A program made the position numbers and the translations under genes. A stretch of 5,348 bases of DNA, from the NCBI GenBank assembly GCA_017452335.1, contig JAFTMP010000068.1, forward strand, positions 1-5,348. The letters are read 5' to 3'. This stretch comes from Clostridia bacterium. GTDB lineage: Bacteria > Bacillota > Clostridia > Oscillospirales > CAG-272. Shown here piece by piece: positions 5,156 to 5,348 of this stretch (the stretch's first letter is position 1; every line of letters begins with the position of its first letter). Below the pieces are notes generated by a model. That model was not told the origin of the DNA. It was given only the letters and a program-made list of their open reading frames with translations, and searched no databases.

Positions 5156-5348
5156 ATGAAAAACAAGGCTTTGAAAGTCATTCGTTTCACGTCCCTGTTG
5201 CTGGTGATCCTCTTATTCTTGCCCACCTTTTCGCTGTGGGCAGTGGAGGCGCCCGAAGGGGAGGCTGCTGAAACTGCCGCAGAGGTGCAGGCGCAAAATG
5301 AGTCTTTGAGTGCCGCGCTGAGTGCAAGCATGGAAGAGGAAAGCATGC
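5156..5348 (+). CDS. Exported or membrane-anchored protein of unknown function (N-terminal part; runs off the right edge)
   Basis: I do not recognise the family. The 64 visible residues begin with a signal sequence: a basic n-region (MKNKALKVIR), a hydrophobic core of about 17 residues (FTSLLLVILLFLPTFSL, residues 11-27), then WAVEA, where signal peptidase could cut after Ala29 or Ala32. There is no lipobox cysteine, so it is not a lipoprotein. The segment after it is rich in Ala, Glu and Ser (about residues 32-64) and looks like an acidic linker or the start of a coiled coil rather than a folded domain. If uncleaved, the hydrophobic stretch would act as a membrane anchor. The ATG at 5156-5158 is six bases after AGGAGG at 5144-5149, and a near-consensus promoter lies upstream. 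The frame stays open to the end of the window. The existence of the gene is well supported; its function is not. Confidence 0.82.
   Translation, partial: MKNKALKVIRFTSLLLVILLFLPTFSLWAVEAPEGEAAETAAEVQAQNESLSAALSASMEEESM

Noticed and set aside
1..5348. CRISPR array, tRNA or rRNA genes, prophage or defence genes
   Set aside because: No regularly spaced direct repeats, cloverleaf sequences, rRNA signatures or integrase, phage or nuclease-type proteins were seen on either strand.

Overview
The window looks like a piece of chromosome from a low-to-moderate GC Firmicute, most likely a gut-type clostridium of the Oscillospirales/Ruminococcaceae kind. The evidence is strong AGGAGG ribosome sites, extended -10 sigma-A promoters, a TepA-type ClpP homologue, a solitary PduL phosphotransacylase, a UgpC/MsmX-type sugar ABC ATPase and a small inverted-repeat element built from degenerate heptads. 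The taxonomic placement is inference; no rRNA gene is present.

Layout. Positions 1-274 (minus) hold the first 91 residues of a CUT1-type ABC transporter ATPase, with its own strong promoter and a hairpin in the 5' leader. Positions 476-2617 (minus) encode the full-length S1 protein Tex. Just upstream in the same direction, 2633-3334 encodes an RsuA-type 16S rRNA pseudouridine synthase; the two are 15 bp apart and form a probable rsuA-tex operon. Positions 3335-3542 are non-coding and hold a terminator-like hairpin directly before the rsuA ribosome site, and a 150-bp element with 39-bp imperfect terminal inverted repeats. Positions 3543-4109 (minus) encode PduL. A divergent control region (4110-4207) separates pduL from a TepA-like serine peptidase on the plus strand (4208-4963), which ends in a clear Rho-independent terminator. 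After a 192-bp gap with a 9-bp inverted repeat and a near-consensus promoter, a secreted or membrane-anchored protein of unknown function starts at 5156 and runs off the end.

How the genes relate. rsuA and tex both concern RNA or the ribosome and are probably co-transcribed. pduL would interconvert acyl-CoA and acyl-phosphate in the cytosol, here most likely for acetate or propionate formation, since no microcompartment genes are nearby and the protein lacks an N-terminal encapsulation extension. The ATPase would power sugar import. The window reads as housekeeping chromosome and I see no phage, defence island, CRISPR array or biosynthetic cluster. The less ordinary parts are the heptad inverted-repeat element, the hairpin blocking the way into rsuA-tex, and several palindromes at promoters.
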